In this document: positions 1-4,368 of the stretch, one piece after another
Layout: each line of letters opens with the position of its first letter
Numbering within the stretch: position 1 is the stretch's first letter
NCBI GenBank assembly: GCA_903934275.1
Contig: CAIZNF010000172.1
Span: forward strand, 1 to 5,099
Length of the DNA stretch: 5,099 nt
Direction of reading: 5' to 3'
Origin: an uncultured Nitrosomonadales bacterium
Lineage (GTDB): Bacteria; Pseudomonadota; Gammaproteobacteria; Burkholderiales; Gallionellaceae
Translations under genes and position numbers: made by a program
Notes under the pieces: generated by a model
What the model saw: the letters and a program-made list of their open reading frames with translations, nothing else
Told to the model about the DNA's origin: nothing
Database searches by the model: none

Positions 1-316
1 GAGACATTTCGCGGCATCGGGAACAGAAAAGCTCGCGCGGAAATCCGCGCTCCTACAGGAAGGGGAGAGGGTTTTTGTGGCGGCACGGTGCTGTTGCAGC
101 ATTTTATTGTGGGAACACGGTGCTGTGGGAGCGCGGTTCACCGCGCGATAGCTCCTTCGCAACATTTCGCGGCATCGTGAACAGAAAAGCTCGCGCGGAA
201 ATCCGCGCTCCTACAGGGAGGGGAGAGGGTTTTTGTGGGGGCGCGGTGCTGTTGCAGCATTGTGTTGTGGCAGCACGGTGCTGTGGGAGCGCGGTTCACC
301 GCGCGATAGCCCCTTG
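1..316. repeat. REP tandem array, two 158-bp units, downstream of RAYT
   Basis: Two near-identical units (1-158 and 159-316) repeat with a period of 158 bp. Each contains a REP-B hairpin on the minus strand (33-56, 191-214; core GCGCGGAAATCCGCGC) and a REP-A hairpin on the plus strand (125-152, 283-310; core GCGCGGTTCACCGCGC here). From REP-A to the next REP-B there is a 38-bp linker containing AACATTTCGCGGCATCG. From REP-B to the next REP-A there is a 68-bp spacer holding degenerate half-REPs such as GTGGGAACACGGTGCT and, at 271-283, a small palindrome CAGCACGGTGCTG. The second unit decays into the RAYT 3' end after 310. The inverted pairing is the arrangement called BIME in enterobacteria. 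The REP-A at 283-310 is also a GC-rich hairpin just past the RAYT stop codon and could protect or end that transcript. Confidence 0.9.
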
Positions 317-330
317 AGCAACCTCTCGCG

Positions 331-783
331 CTATAGCCATTTTGCGTTCCAATAGGGGTAGTCGCCAATTTTGGCGCATAAGCCTGCGCGCAAGGGGTTG
401 GCGACAAGGTAGCGCGCCACGCTGAGGAGATTTTCTTCGCTGCGCAGGGCGTGGTCGTGATAGCCGGGTTGCCAGGCTTTTTTGCCGAGCAACAGCGAGA
501 CTTTTGCTTTGTAAATGCGCACGGCTTCGTGCAGGTCGCCGTGTTCTTTGAGCTGCATGAGCCAGTGAATGTGATTCGGCATGACCACATACGCAAGCGT
601 TTCGGCGTGGGGAGCGAGGTTTTGATCGTAGAAGCCTTTTGCCGCTAGCGAGGCGGTTTCATAGCGGGTAAAGAGGGATGCCCGCGACAGGGTGGCGATG
701 GTGATGAAGTAGATTTGATGCGGCAACGATACGCGCCCCGTGCGAAGATTTTTGCCGTGCGGGGTGGAGGGGTGTCCGTTCAT
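331..783 (-). CDS. rayT: REP-associated tyrosine transposase (RAYT, Y1/HUH family)
   Basis: This 150-residue single-domain protein belongs to the Y1 transposase (IS200/TnpA-like) HUH superfamily, in the RAYT branch. RAYTs nick single-stranded REP hairpins and are thought to have spread them through genomes. The N-terminal stretch LRTGRVSLPHQIYFIT (13-28) is the family's usual opening strand. MPNHIH (68-73) supplies the metal-binding His-hydrophobic-His motif. WQPGYHDHALR (104-114) is the conserved RAYT block. YLVANPLRAGL (125-135) contains Y125, which aligns by motif with the catalytic tyrosine of E. coli TnpA-REP. The C-terminus PYWNAKWL (143-150) is typical of Pseudomonas-type RAYTs. Length is normal and all key residues are present, so it looks intact. 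The ATG at 783 lacks a good Shine-Dalgarno sequence, and a REP-A hairpin lies only 17 bp upstream, which suggests low expression. No convincing promoter is seen. REP arrays on both sides are its likely substrates. Confidence 0.93.
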   Translation of the reverse strand: MNGHPSTPHGKNLRTGRVSLPHQIYFITIATLSRASLFTRYETASLAAKGFYDQNLAPHAETLAYVVMPNHIHWLMQLKEHGDLHEAVRIYKAKVSLLLGKKAWQPGYHDHALRSEENLLSVARYLVANPLRAGLCAKIGDYPYWNAKWL

Positions 784-800
784 GAGGGGCGTTGGTTTTT

Positions 801-1068
801 GTAGGAGCGCGGTTTACCGCGCGATAGCCCATTCTGAACATTTCGCGACATGGGAACAAAAACCATCGCGCGGAAATCCGCGCTCCTACGGGAGGTGGTG
901 GTGTTGTGAGAACACGGTTTACCGCGCGATAGCGGCATGCGGAACATTTCTCGGCATTCGCACAGAATCTTCGCGCGGAAATCCGCGCTCCTACGGGAGG
1001 CGGTGGTGTTGTGGGAGCACGGTTTACCGCGCGATGGCGGCATGTGGGACATTTCTCGGCATTCGCAC
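801..1068. repeat. REP tandem array, 105-bp units, upstream of RAYT
   Basis: Units start at 801, 906 and 1011 with a period of exactly 105 bp; the third is cut off after its linker near 1068. REP-A copies are at 801-828, 906-933 and 1011-1038 (core GCGCGGTTTACCGCGC in the first, with ACACGG or GCACGG in the left arm of the others). REP-B copies are at 866-889 and 971-994. The A-to-B linker is 37 bp with the conserved AACATTTCTCGGCATTCG, while the B-to-A spacer is only 16 bp (ending GGTGGTGTT). Together with the 56 bp after it, which show no motif I recognise, this fills the gap between the RAYT start and the membrane-protein stop. Because 105 is divisible by three, long meaningless reading frames run through the array. 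Confidence 0.92.
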
Positions 1069-1124
1069 ATTAAACCTCCCTGTTTTCAGCCAGTACGGCA
1101 TCGCCATGTTGCGGGAAACCGGCT

Positions 1125-3020
1125 CTATTTCTCCTTGGCCTTGGGCGGTTGTTGCGCATTGGCATCAAGCACCATTTTCGCCAGCGCGTTACGCAGCATA
1201 TCCAGATTACTCTTTTGGGCCGCGCTTAGCCCCATTTTTTCGGCCGCATCAAGCTCGGCCGCGCCCCCGGCATAGTCCTTGGCCACCATGTGATAATAGG
1301 CATTCAACAGGCGCACGTCCGGTGTGCGGGTGGAGTTTTTAAGCAGGAGGCCGAATCCCTGCTGGAGTTCCTGCACATAACGCGGGTCTTTCTGGTACAT
1401 GCGGGTGTTGAGCAGGTATTGCATGCGCGCCAACAGCACCTGGGTGTTGGGGGATGCTTTGACCGAAATATCGAATAATTTATCCAGCTGTTCCGGCGGC
1501 AGGGGCGGTTTGCCCGTCAGCTCGTTCCAGCGAACAGTGGTGACGTAGAGCTGGGCGCGTATGTAGGTGTCCCACGGATAGAGCTGGTAAGCCTCGTAAT
1601 TCTGCGCGAAAGCATAATCCGGGCGGGTGTTGAGGTTGACTACCATGTTGAGGTAGCTGTGGCTTCCGGCATCGAAGCGGTAGCCCCCGTAACCGGCCAA
1701 CCCGGCCAAGCTCATGGAGCCAAACAGCACAAACATTTTGGTGGCTTGATTCAGGTTGAGGGTGAACAGCGCATTATCCACTTCACCCGCTGGGGCAGAG
1801 CTGGGGAGGGTGGGATGCCCGTGCCGCGCCATAAACCCCAGGCCGATCACGGCCAATAGCGCGGTGGCCGGGTTTTGCAGCGGGAATTCGACCAGCGCGT
1901 TGAGCATCCATACGCCGGTGGCGGCCAGCCCGCACCACGCATAAGGTGTCATCGCCCTGCCGCGCAGCCCGCGCAGCAAAAACCAGGAGAAAGCACCCAC
2001 CAGCGCCGTGCCGATCAACCCGAAGGTAGCCAGCAGTTGGACATATTCATTGTGAGCCGCACCCGCGATATGTTGTTTTACCGCAAATATTTCTGTGCCG
2101 ATGTCCACCCACGCGAGATGGCGCTCCTGGTACAGGGAATACAGAAAATTAAAACTGCCCGCCCCCCGCCCGAGCAGAGGTTTGTCCCACCACATCAACA
2201 GTGTGTTGATAATCATGGCTAAACGCGGGTAGATGGCGGCGCGAAAACCGTGCCCCACCTCCCAGAAGTAAACCATCGCCGCGGCGACCACACCGATAAC
2301 CGCCAGCGCAGCGGCCAGCGCCAGCCAGCGGTTACGCTGCCAGCCCCAAGTCACGATAGCGGCCAATGCCATGCCTGCGATCACCAGAAATTCGATCTTG
2401 CTGATGTTGAAGAAGAACAGGTAAACCAAAATGGCAACAATCAGCGCGGCGACGGCGGCACGCACCGATTTGTGCGGATAAATAAACGCCAGCGTGGCGA
2501 TGAACGGTACAGCGAGAATCAAAAATTCGGTGACAAAGTTAGTGTTGCCGTATCCGGCTTCAGGGCCAAAATGAAAGAACGCAAAACCGGTTACCAGCGC
2601 GGCAGACGCAGCTATCGCAACACATAACCAGTTGAACCATTCGTCGTTGCCGGCATTTTTCAGGCATAAGAAAATAACGGCCAGTATGCCGATCTTGCTC
2701 AACAGCGCGTAACCCGCCAGCGGATCCAGCGCCCAATTCAGGCTCAACGCCGCGTAAGCCGCAAACCCGAGCAGCGACAGCTCCAGCCGGTCGATGGAAA
2801 TTTTCTCCCGCACCACCGCTTGCGAGCTCATTTGCAACAGGCTGATGCCAGCCAGCGCGATGATCCACAGCCAGCGAAAATCGTTCGGGTCAACATAATT
2901 TTCGCCGAACAACACCAGCGTTGCGGCCACCAGCACGGCAAACAAGGCGTTAAAGATTAATTTTTCGGATTGCTTGCCAGCAGCGACGGGAGTTGCGGCG
3001 AGCTGAGGGGTCAAGGTCAT
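1125..3020 (-). CDS. O-antigen ligase/polymerase family membrane protein (Wzy_C superfamily)
   Basis: This 631-residue polytopic inner-membrane protein belongs to the WaaL/Wzy/PglL superfamily. These enzymes transfer or polymerise undecaprenyl-diphosphate-linked glycans at the periplasmic face. About 12 hydrophobic segments are visible between residues 22 and 447 (for example 22-38, 49-66, 106-120, 163-181, 185-204, 208-224, 232-252, 330-350, 384-398 and 428-447). The long periplasmic loop carries the superfamily signature: YPRLAMI (264-270, with R266), LLGRGAGSF (282-290) and AAHNEYVQLL (321-330), where H323 matches the essential His of WaaL and PglL. An earlier YGNTNF (157-162) fits the GNxN-type motif of this group. 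Residues from about 448 to 631 form a soluble, probably periplasmic, helical domain that may be TPR-like, ending in a basic PPKAKEK tail. The ATG at 3020 has only a weak ribosome site. No glycosyltransferase, pilin or flippase gene is adjacent here, so ligase, polymerase and protein O-glycosylase cannot be told apart. Confidence 0.85.
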   Translation of the reverse strand: MTLTPQLAATPVAAGKQSEKLIFNALFAVLVAATLVLFGENYVDPNDFRWLWIIALAGISLLQMSSQAVVREKISIDRLELSLLGFAAYAALSLNWALDPLAGYALLSKIGILAVIFLCLKNAGNDEWFNWLCVAIAASAALVTGFAFFHFGPEAGYGNTNFVTEFLILAVPFIATLAFIYPHKSVRAAVAALIVAILVYLFFFNISKIEFLVIAGMALAAIVTWGWQRNRWLALAAALAVIGVVAAAMVYFWEVGHGFRAAIYPRLAMIINTLLMWWDKPLLGRGAGSFNFLYSLYQERHLAWVDIGTEIFAVKQHIAGAAHNEYVQLLATFGLIGTALVGAFSWFLLRGLRGRAMTPYAWCGLAATGVWMLNALVEFPLQNPATALLAVIGLGFMARHGHPTLPSSAPAGEVDNALFTLNLNQATKMFVLFGSMSLAGLAGYGGYRFDAGSHSYLNMVVNLNTRPDYAFAQNYEAYQLYPWDTYIRAQLYVTTVRWNELTGKPPLPPEQLDKLFDISVKASPNTQVLLARMQYLLNTRMYQKDPRYVQELQQGFGLLLKNSTRTPDVRLLNAYYHMVAKDYAGGAAELDAAEKMGLSAAQKSNLDMLRNALAKMVLDANAQQPPKAKEK

Positions 3021-3048
3021 GGTGTAATCCCGTGTGCGAAAAGCGTGC

Positions 3049-3077
3049 TTAATACCTTAATTGGCTGCTTTATGCAA
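3049..3077 (-). promoter_or_regulatory. Weak candidate promoter for the O-antigen ligase-family gene
   Basis: On the minus strand, TTGCAT (3077-3072) and TATTAA (3054-3049) are separated by 17 bp and lie about 30 bp upstream of the start codon at 3020. The -10 matches consensus at 4 of 6 positions and the -35 at only 3 of 6. The stretch is AT-rich compared with its surroundings. This is the best candidate seen in the gap between the gene and the hairpin at 3091-3110, but it is not strong. Confidence 0.25.
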
Positions 3078-3090
3078 GCAACTACAAAGG

Positions 3091-3110
3091 GGGGTGCCCC
3101 TACGCACCCC
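3091..3110. repeat. GTAG-flanked hairpin, a different REP-like element
   Basis: GGGGTGC (3091-3097) pairs with GCACCCC (3104-3110) across a 6-base loop. On the minus strand the stem is preceded by GTAG (3113-3110, overlapping its first base), and another GTAG lies on the far side (3085-3082). The outer GTAG is the same foot seen on the REP-A/B hairpins, but the stem sequence is unrelated. There is no T-run, so a rho-independent terminator is unlikely. It may be a single copy of another REP family. Confidence 0.45.
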
Positions 3111-3150
3111 TACCGCAGAACGGTTCGGGCGGCGTTGCCACGCAAAAAAT

Positions 3151-3250
3151 CTCGCGCGGAAATCCGCGCTCCTACAAGGGCGATGGCGTAGGGGGTTCGG
3201 TGTTGTAGGAGCGCGGTTTACCGCGCGATAGCTCGTTCCGAACATTTCTC
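3151..3250. repeat. Third REP pair, upstream of the O-antigen ligase-family gene
   Basis: REP-B (3152-3175, core GCGCGGAAATCCGCGC) is followed 29 bp later by REP-A (3205-3232, core GCGCGGTTTACCGCGC), both with perfect stems and a GTAG foot. After REP-A the conserved linker begins normally (GAACATTTCTC, 3240-3250) but then stops. Elsewhere it continues GGCATTCG; here it runs into AAAAAATCAATGGGG of the other repeat family. No REP-B follows. The break at 3250/3251 looks like an insertion or recombination junction. Confidence 0.88.
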
Positions 3251-3255
3251 AAAAA

Positions 3256-3333
3256 ATCAATGGGGTCACAAAAAATCAAAAAATCAATGGGTAAAATCAA
3301 TGTAAAATCAATGGGGTCAGACTCCATTGATTT
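3256..3333. repeat. Iterated AATCAATGGGGTCA half-sites ending in a full palindrome (locus 1)
   Basis: A half-site AATCAATGGGGTCA is repeated in progressively different lengths: 3255-3268 (nearly full), a bare AAAATCAAA near 3273, AATCAATGGGT at 3282-3292, AATCAATG at 3295-3302, then the complete palindrome 3305-3333. In the complete copy AAATCAATGG (3305-3314) pairs perfectly with CCATTGATTT (3324-3333) around GGTCAGACT. The linkers between copies are runs of A. The arrangement mirrors that at 4268-4359, where the flanking base is G instead of A. Confidence 0.8.
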
Positions 3334-3375
3334 GTGCATTGATTTTGATTTTCAAAGGGGCCGATAAAACCGTGG

Positions 3376-3390
3376 GCCGCCCAAGGCGGC
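3376..3390 (+). terminator. Short GC hairpin followed by T-rich stretch
   Basis: GCCGCC (3376-3381) pairs with GGCGGC (3385-3390) across CAA and is followed by TGATTTTC. This resembles a small rho-independent terminator on the plus strand, but no plus-strand gene ends here, so it may only be part of the surrounding repeat element. Confidence 0.25.
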
Positions 3391-3399
3391 TGATTTTCT

Positions 3400-3501
3400 C
3401 CTCCCCTTTCAAGGGGGAGGCTGGGTGGGGGATGGGGTAAACAGCAAATATCCTTGCAAGCCACCCCATCCCCTCCCTAGCCCTCCCCTTGAAAGGGAGG
3501 G
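3400..3501. repeat. Large imperfect hairpin repeat (CCCTTTCAAGGGG type)
   Basis: The 39-base arms 3400-3438 and 3463-3501 are complementary at 32 of 39 positions around a 24-base loop. Each arm also contains its own palindrome around CTTTCAAGG. When translated, this repeat gives the familiar PLKGEE and LPFKGRAREGMG peptides often mis-called as small proteins in proteobacterial genomes, which marks it as a dispersed non-coding repeat (from general recall). It lies centrally inside the 3315-3533 inverted repeats. Confidence 0.75.
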
Positions 3502-3567
3502 AACAAAACAACGACAATCAATGGAGTCTGACCGTTCGCAGTAACAGCAGTAAATCTGGAGACCTCA

Positions 3568-3602
3568 GGGTCAGACTCCATTGATCTCGCGACCCATTGA
3601 TC
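3568..3602. repeat. Two half-sites abutting the parE stop codon
   Basis: GGGTCAGACTCCATTGATCT (3568-3587) and GACCCATTGATCT (3591-3603) are two direct copies of the palindrome's right half, in the GATC version. The last one runs directly into the parE stop codon (TCA on the plus strand, 3603-3605). They are inverted relative to the half-sites on the other side of parDE (from 4268). Confidence 0.75.
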
Positions 3603-3914
3603 TCATTCGGCAAGGGCGGCAGGGAGATCACGCGCGCTATGCAAGACGCGGATTACGTCAACATAAACCTGCCGCTCAATATAAAACACCAGATGATTTT
3701 CAAATCCTGGCACGGGGCAAACGCGCAAGCCCTCAAGCATAGGCAAATGGGCGTAACGCAAAGAGCCAATCCCCGGCTGAGCTCCAATCAGGTCAAAGGC
3801 TTCCCGTGTTGTATCCATGAACCGCAGCGCAACGCCCAAATCGTCGCGCGCGATATAGTCCGCCAGCGCGTCAATCTCACTGTCAGCGCGGGGACGAACA
3901 CGAACAGGCTTCAT
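3603..3914 (-). CDS. parE: ParE-family type II toxin
   Basis: This 103-residue protein is of the ParE branch of the RelE/ParE superfamily. Characterised ParE toxins poison DNA gyrase; some relatives act otherwise, so the target is inferred. The fold's landmarks are present: N-terminal strand VRVRPRADSEIDALADYIA (4-22), a second helix around 27-43, GFENHLVFYIE (70-80) and the diagnostic C-terminal strand VIRVLHSARDLPAAL (87-101). Length is normal. The ATG overlaps the antitoxin stop codon by four bases (ATGA, 3914-3911), so the two are translationally coupled and the toxin is made only after the antitoxin. No clear terminator follows; the stop codon touches half-site repeats instead. The gene looks intact. 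Confidence 0.92.
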   Translation of the reverse strand: MKPVRVRPRADSEIDALADYIARDDLGVALRFMDTTREAFDLIGAQPGIGSLRYAHLPMLEGLRVCPVPGFENHLVFYIERQVYVDVIRVLHSARDLPAALAE

Positions 3915-4162
3915 CTGGCATCGTGTCTCAGCGTTAAAGCGGCACGCTTATTCTTCCAATAATTATCATCAGCGGGGATAGCCGAGCCAGATTCCAGCCC
4001 GTCCATCATCAACGTTGCTAGATGCAGTTCCGCCCGACGGACTTGATCCCTGCGAATCAGGTCACGGACATATTCGCTTGACGTGCTATAGCCGCCATCC
4101 TGAACTTGGTGATCCACGAAACTTTTCAGGGTCTCAGGAAGGGATATATTCATAGTTGTCAT
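3911..4162 (-). CDS. parD: ParD-family ribbon-helix-helix antitoxin
   Basis: This 83-residue antitoxin neutralises ParE and represses its own operon. TMNISLPETLKSFVDHQV (residues 3-20) gives the DNA-binding ribbon and first helix, and GYSTSSEYVRDLIRR (24-38) the second helix, which is classic ParD. The rest (39-83, including MMDGLESGSAIPADDNYW) is the flexible toxin-binding tail. The frame is open upstream to an ATG at 4243, but I choose the ATG at 4162: GGAGG at 4175-4171 lies 8 bases before it, the ribbon begins two residues later, and the likely promoter's start point falls near 4180, inside the longer version. ATG codons at 4168 and 4153 are alternatives. It overlaps parE by four bases. 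Confidence 0.92.
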   Translation of the reverse strand: MTTMNISLPETLKSFVDHQVQDGGYSTSSEYVRDLIRRDQVRRAELHLATLMMDGLESGSAIPADDNYWKNKRAALTLRHDAR

Positions 4163-4170
4163 TTGCATTA

Positions 4171-4175
4171 CCTCC
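4171..4175 (-). promoter_or_regulatory. Ribosome binding site that fixes the parD start
   Basis: GGAGG on the minus strand is 8 bases before the ATG at 4162 but only 2 bases before the ATG at 4168 and far downstream of the ATG at 4243. It therefore supports 4162 as the start. Confidence 0.75.
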
Positions 4176-4186
4176 AAACGGGGGAG

Positions 4187-4215
4187 TTTATACCTATCAT
4201 GGCAAATTTTGCCAA
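4187..4215 (-). promoter_or_regulatory. parDE promoter (sigma-70 type)
   Basis: TTGGCA (4215-4210, 5 of 6 matches) and TATAAA (4192-4187, 5 of 6 matches) are separated by exactly 17 bp. Transcription would begin near 4180, giving a leader of about 18 bases that contains the GGAGG ribosome site. Confidence 0.75.
4200..4214. promoter_or_regulatory. Probable ParD operator, perfect palindrome over the -35 region
   Basis: TGGCAAATTTTGCCA has perfect 7-base arms around a central T. It covers five of the six -35 bases and part of the spacer of the parDE promoter, where a ribbon-helix-helix repressor would block polymerase. Binding by ParD is inferred from position and from the known autoregulation of the family. 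Confidence 0.6.
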
Positions 4216-4228
4216 ATAAATCTAGCGT

Positions 4229-4268
4229 AATTAAAGGCGGCAATTAACAATTAAAGGCAATTAAAAGG
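4229..4268. repeat. Short AATTAAAGG direct repeats upstream of parDE
   Basis: AATTAAAGGC occurs at 4229-4238 and 4249-4258, and AATTAAAAGG at 4259-4268, with a partial AATTAAC at 4243-4249. The AT-rich block leads directly into the first GATCAATGGGGTCA half-site. It may be an upstream AT-rich promoter element or the result of slippage. Confidence 0.45.
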
Positions 4269-4359
4269 ATCAATGGGGTCAAACAAGATCAAAACAAGAT
4301 CAAAAAGATAACAAGATCAATGGGGTCAAAAGATCAATGGGGTCAGACTCCATTGATCT
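4268..4359. repeat. Iterated GATCAATGGGGTCA half-sites ending in a full palindrome (locus 2)
   Basis: GATCAATGGGGTCA occurs at 4268-4281 and 4315-4328, with truncated versions ACAAGATCAA at 4283-4292, 4294-4303 and 4311-4320 between or overlapping them. The row ends in a complete palindrome at 4331-4359, where AGATCAATGG (4331-4340) pairs perfectly with CCATTGATCT (4350-4359). The order, partial copies then one complete copy, is the same as at 3256-3333, but every copy here carries GATCAA where that locus has AATCAA. Confidence 0.8.
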
Positions 4360-4363
4360 TTTT
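4328..4363 (-). terminator. Palindrome with T-runs on both sides; possible terminator of the yafQ operon
   Basis: The 10-bp stem 4331-4340/4350-4359 begins 9 bases past the toxin stop codon. On the minus strand it is followed by four T residues (4331-4328), on the plus strand by five (4359-4363). The stem is AT-rich, so termination would be modest. Whether the repeat was recruited as a terminator or merely sits there cannot be told from sequence. Confidence 0.4.
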
Positions 4364-4368
4364 CCACA

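Larger units (their letters stand above)
3315..3533. mobile_element. Candidate MITE-like element bounded by perfect 18-bp inverted repeats
   Basis: GGTCAGACTCCATTGATT at 3315-3332 is matched exactly, in inverse orientation, at 3516-3533. The 183 bp between contain a small GC hairpin (3376-3390) and a large imperfect hairpin (3400-3501), and no believable gene. Non-coding content, short length and inverted termini fit a miniature mobile element, but no target-site duplication is evident. The right terminus lacks the long row of half-sites present on the left. It could equally be two independent insertions of a palindrome half-site on either side of an unrelated repeat. Confidence 0.5.

Noticed and set aside
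138..596. Minus-strand 152-residue frame overlapping the RAYT
   Set aside because: It lies in another frame of the RAYT gene and continues into the REP array; the RAYT frame has all family motifs, this one has none.
1..1068. CRISPR-like regular repeats
   Set aside because: The whole unit, spacer included, is repeated, the repeats are inverted pairs with hairpins, and there are no unique spacers or cas genes.
780..1070. Minus-strand 96-residue frame with two repeats of RSADFRA
   Set aside because: Also a REP-array translation; it overlaps hairpins throughout and has no ribosome site or non-repeat part.
1069..1124. Terminator of the O-antigen ligase-family gene
   Set aside because: I found no hairpin with T-run between the stop codon and the REP array; only the REP hairpin itself could serve.
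740..1342. Long plus-strand frame with repeated peptide blocks
   Set aside because: It is a translation of the REP array (period 105 bp keeps the frame open) that then runs antisense into the membrane-protein gene. The repeated YRAIA-type peptides are typical artefacts of REP translation.
2560..2868. Minus-strand 102-residue frame inside the O-antigen ligase-family gene
   Set aside because: Shadow of the 631-residue protein; no motif and wrong frame.
3091..3110. Terminator for a plus-strand transcript
   Set aside because: The stem is not followed by a T-run and no plus-strand gene precedes it.
3317..3517. Minus-strand 66-residue frame with PFKGRAREGMG and PLKGEE
   Set aside because: This is the well-known spurious peptide of the CCCTTTCAAGGGG hairpin repeat, not a gene.
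4163..4243. N-terminal extension of ParD from the ATG at 4243
   Set aside because: It spans the promoter, operator and ribosome site; the added residues do not resemble ParD.
3603..4243. Plus-strand frame 3597-3962 antisense to parE
   Set aside because: No family resemblance and fully opposite a clear ParE gene.
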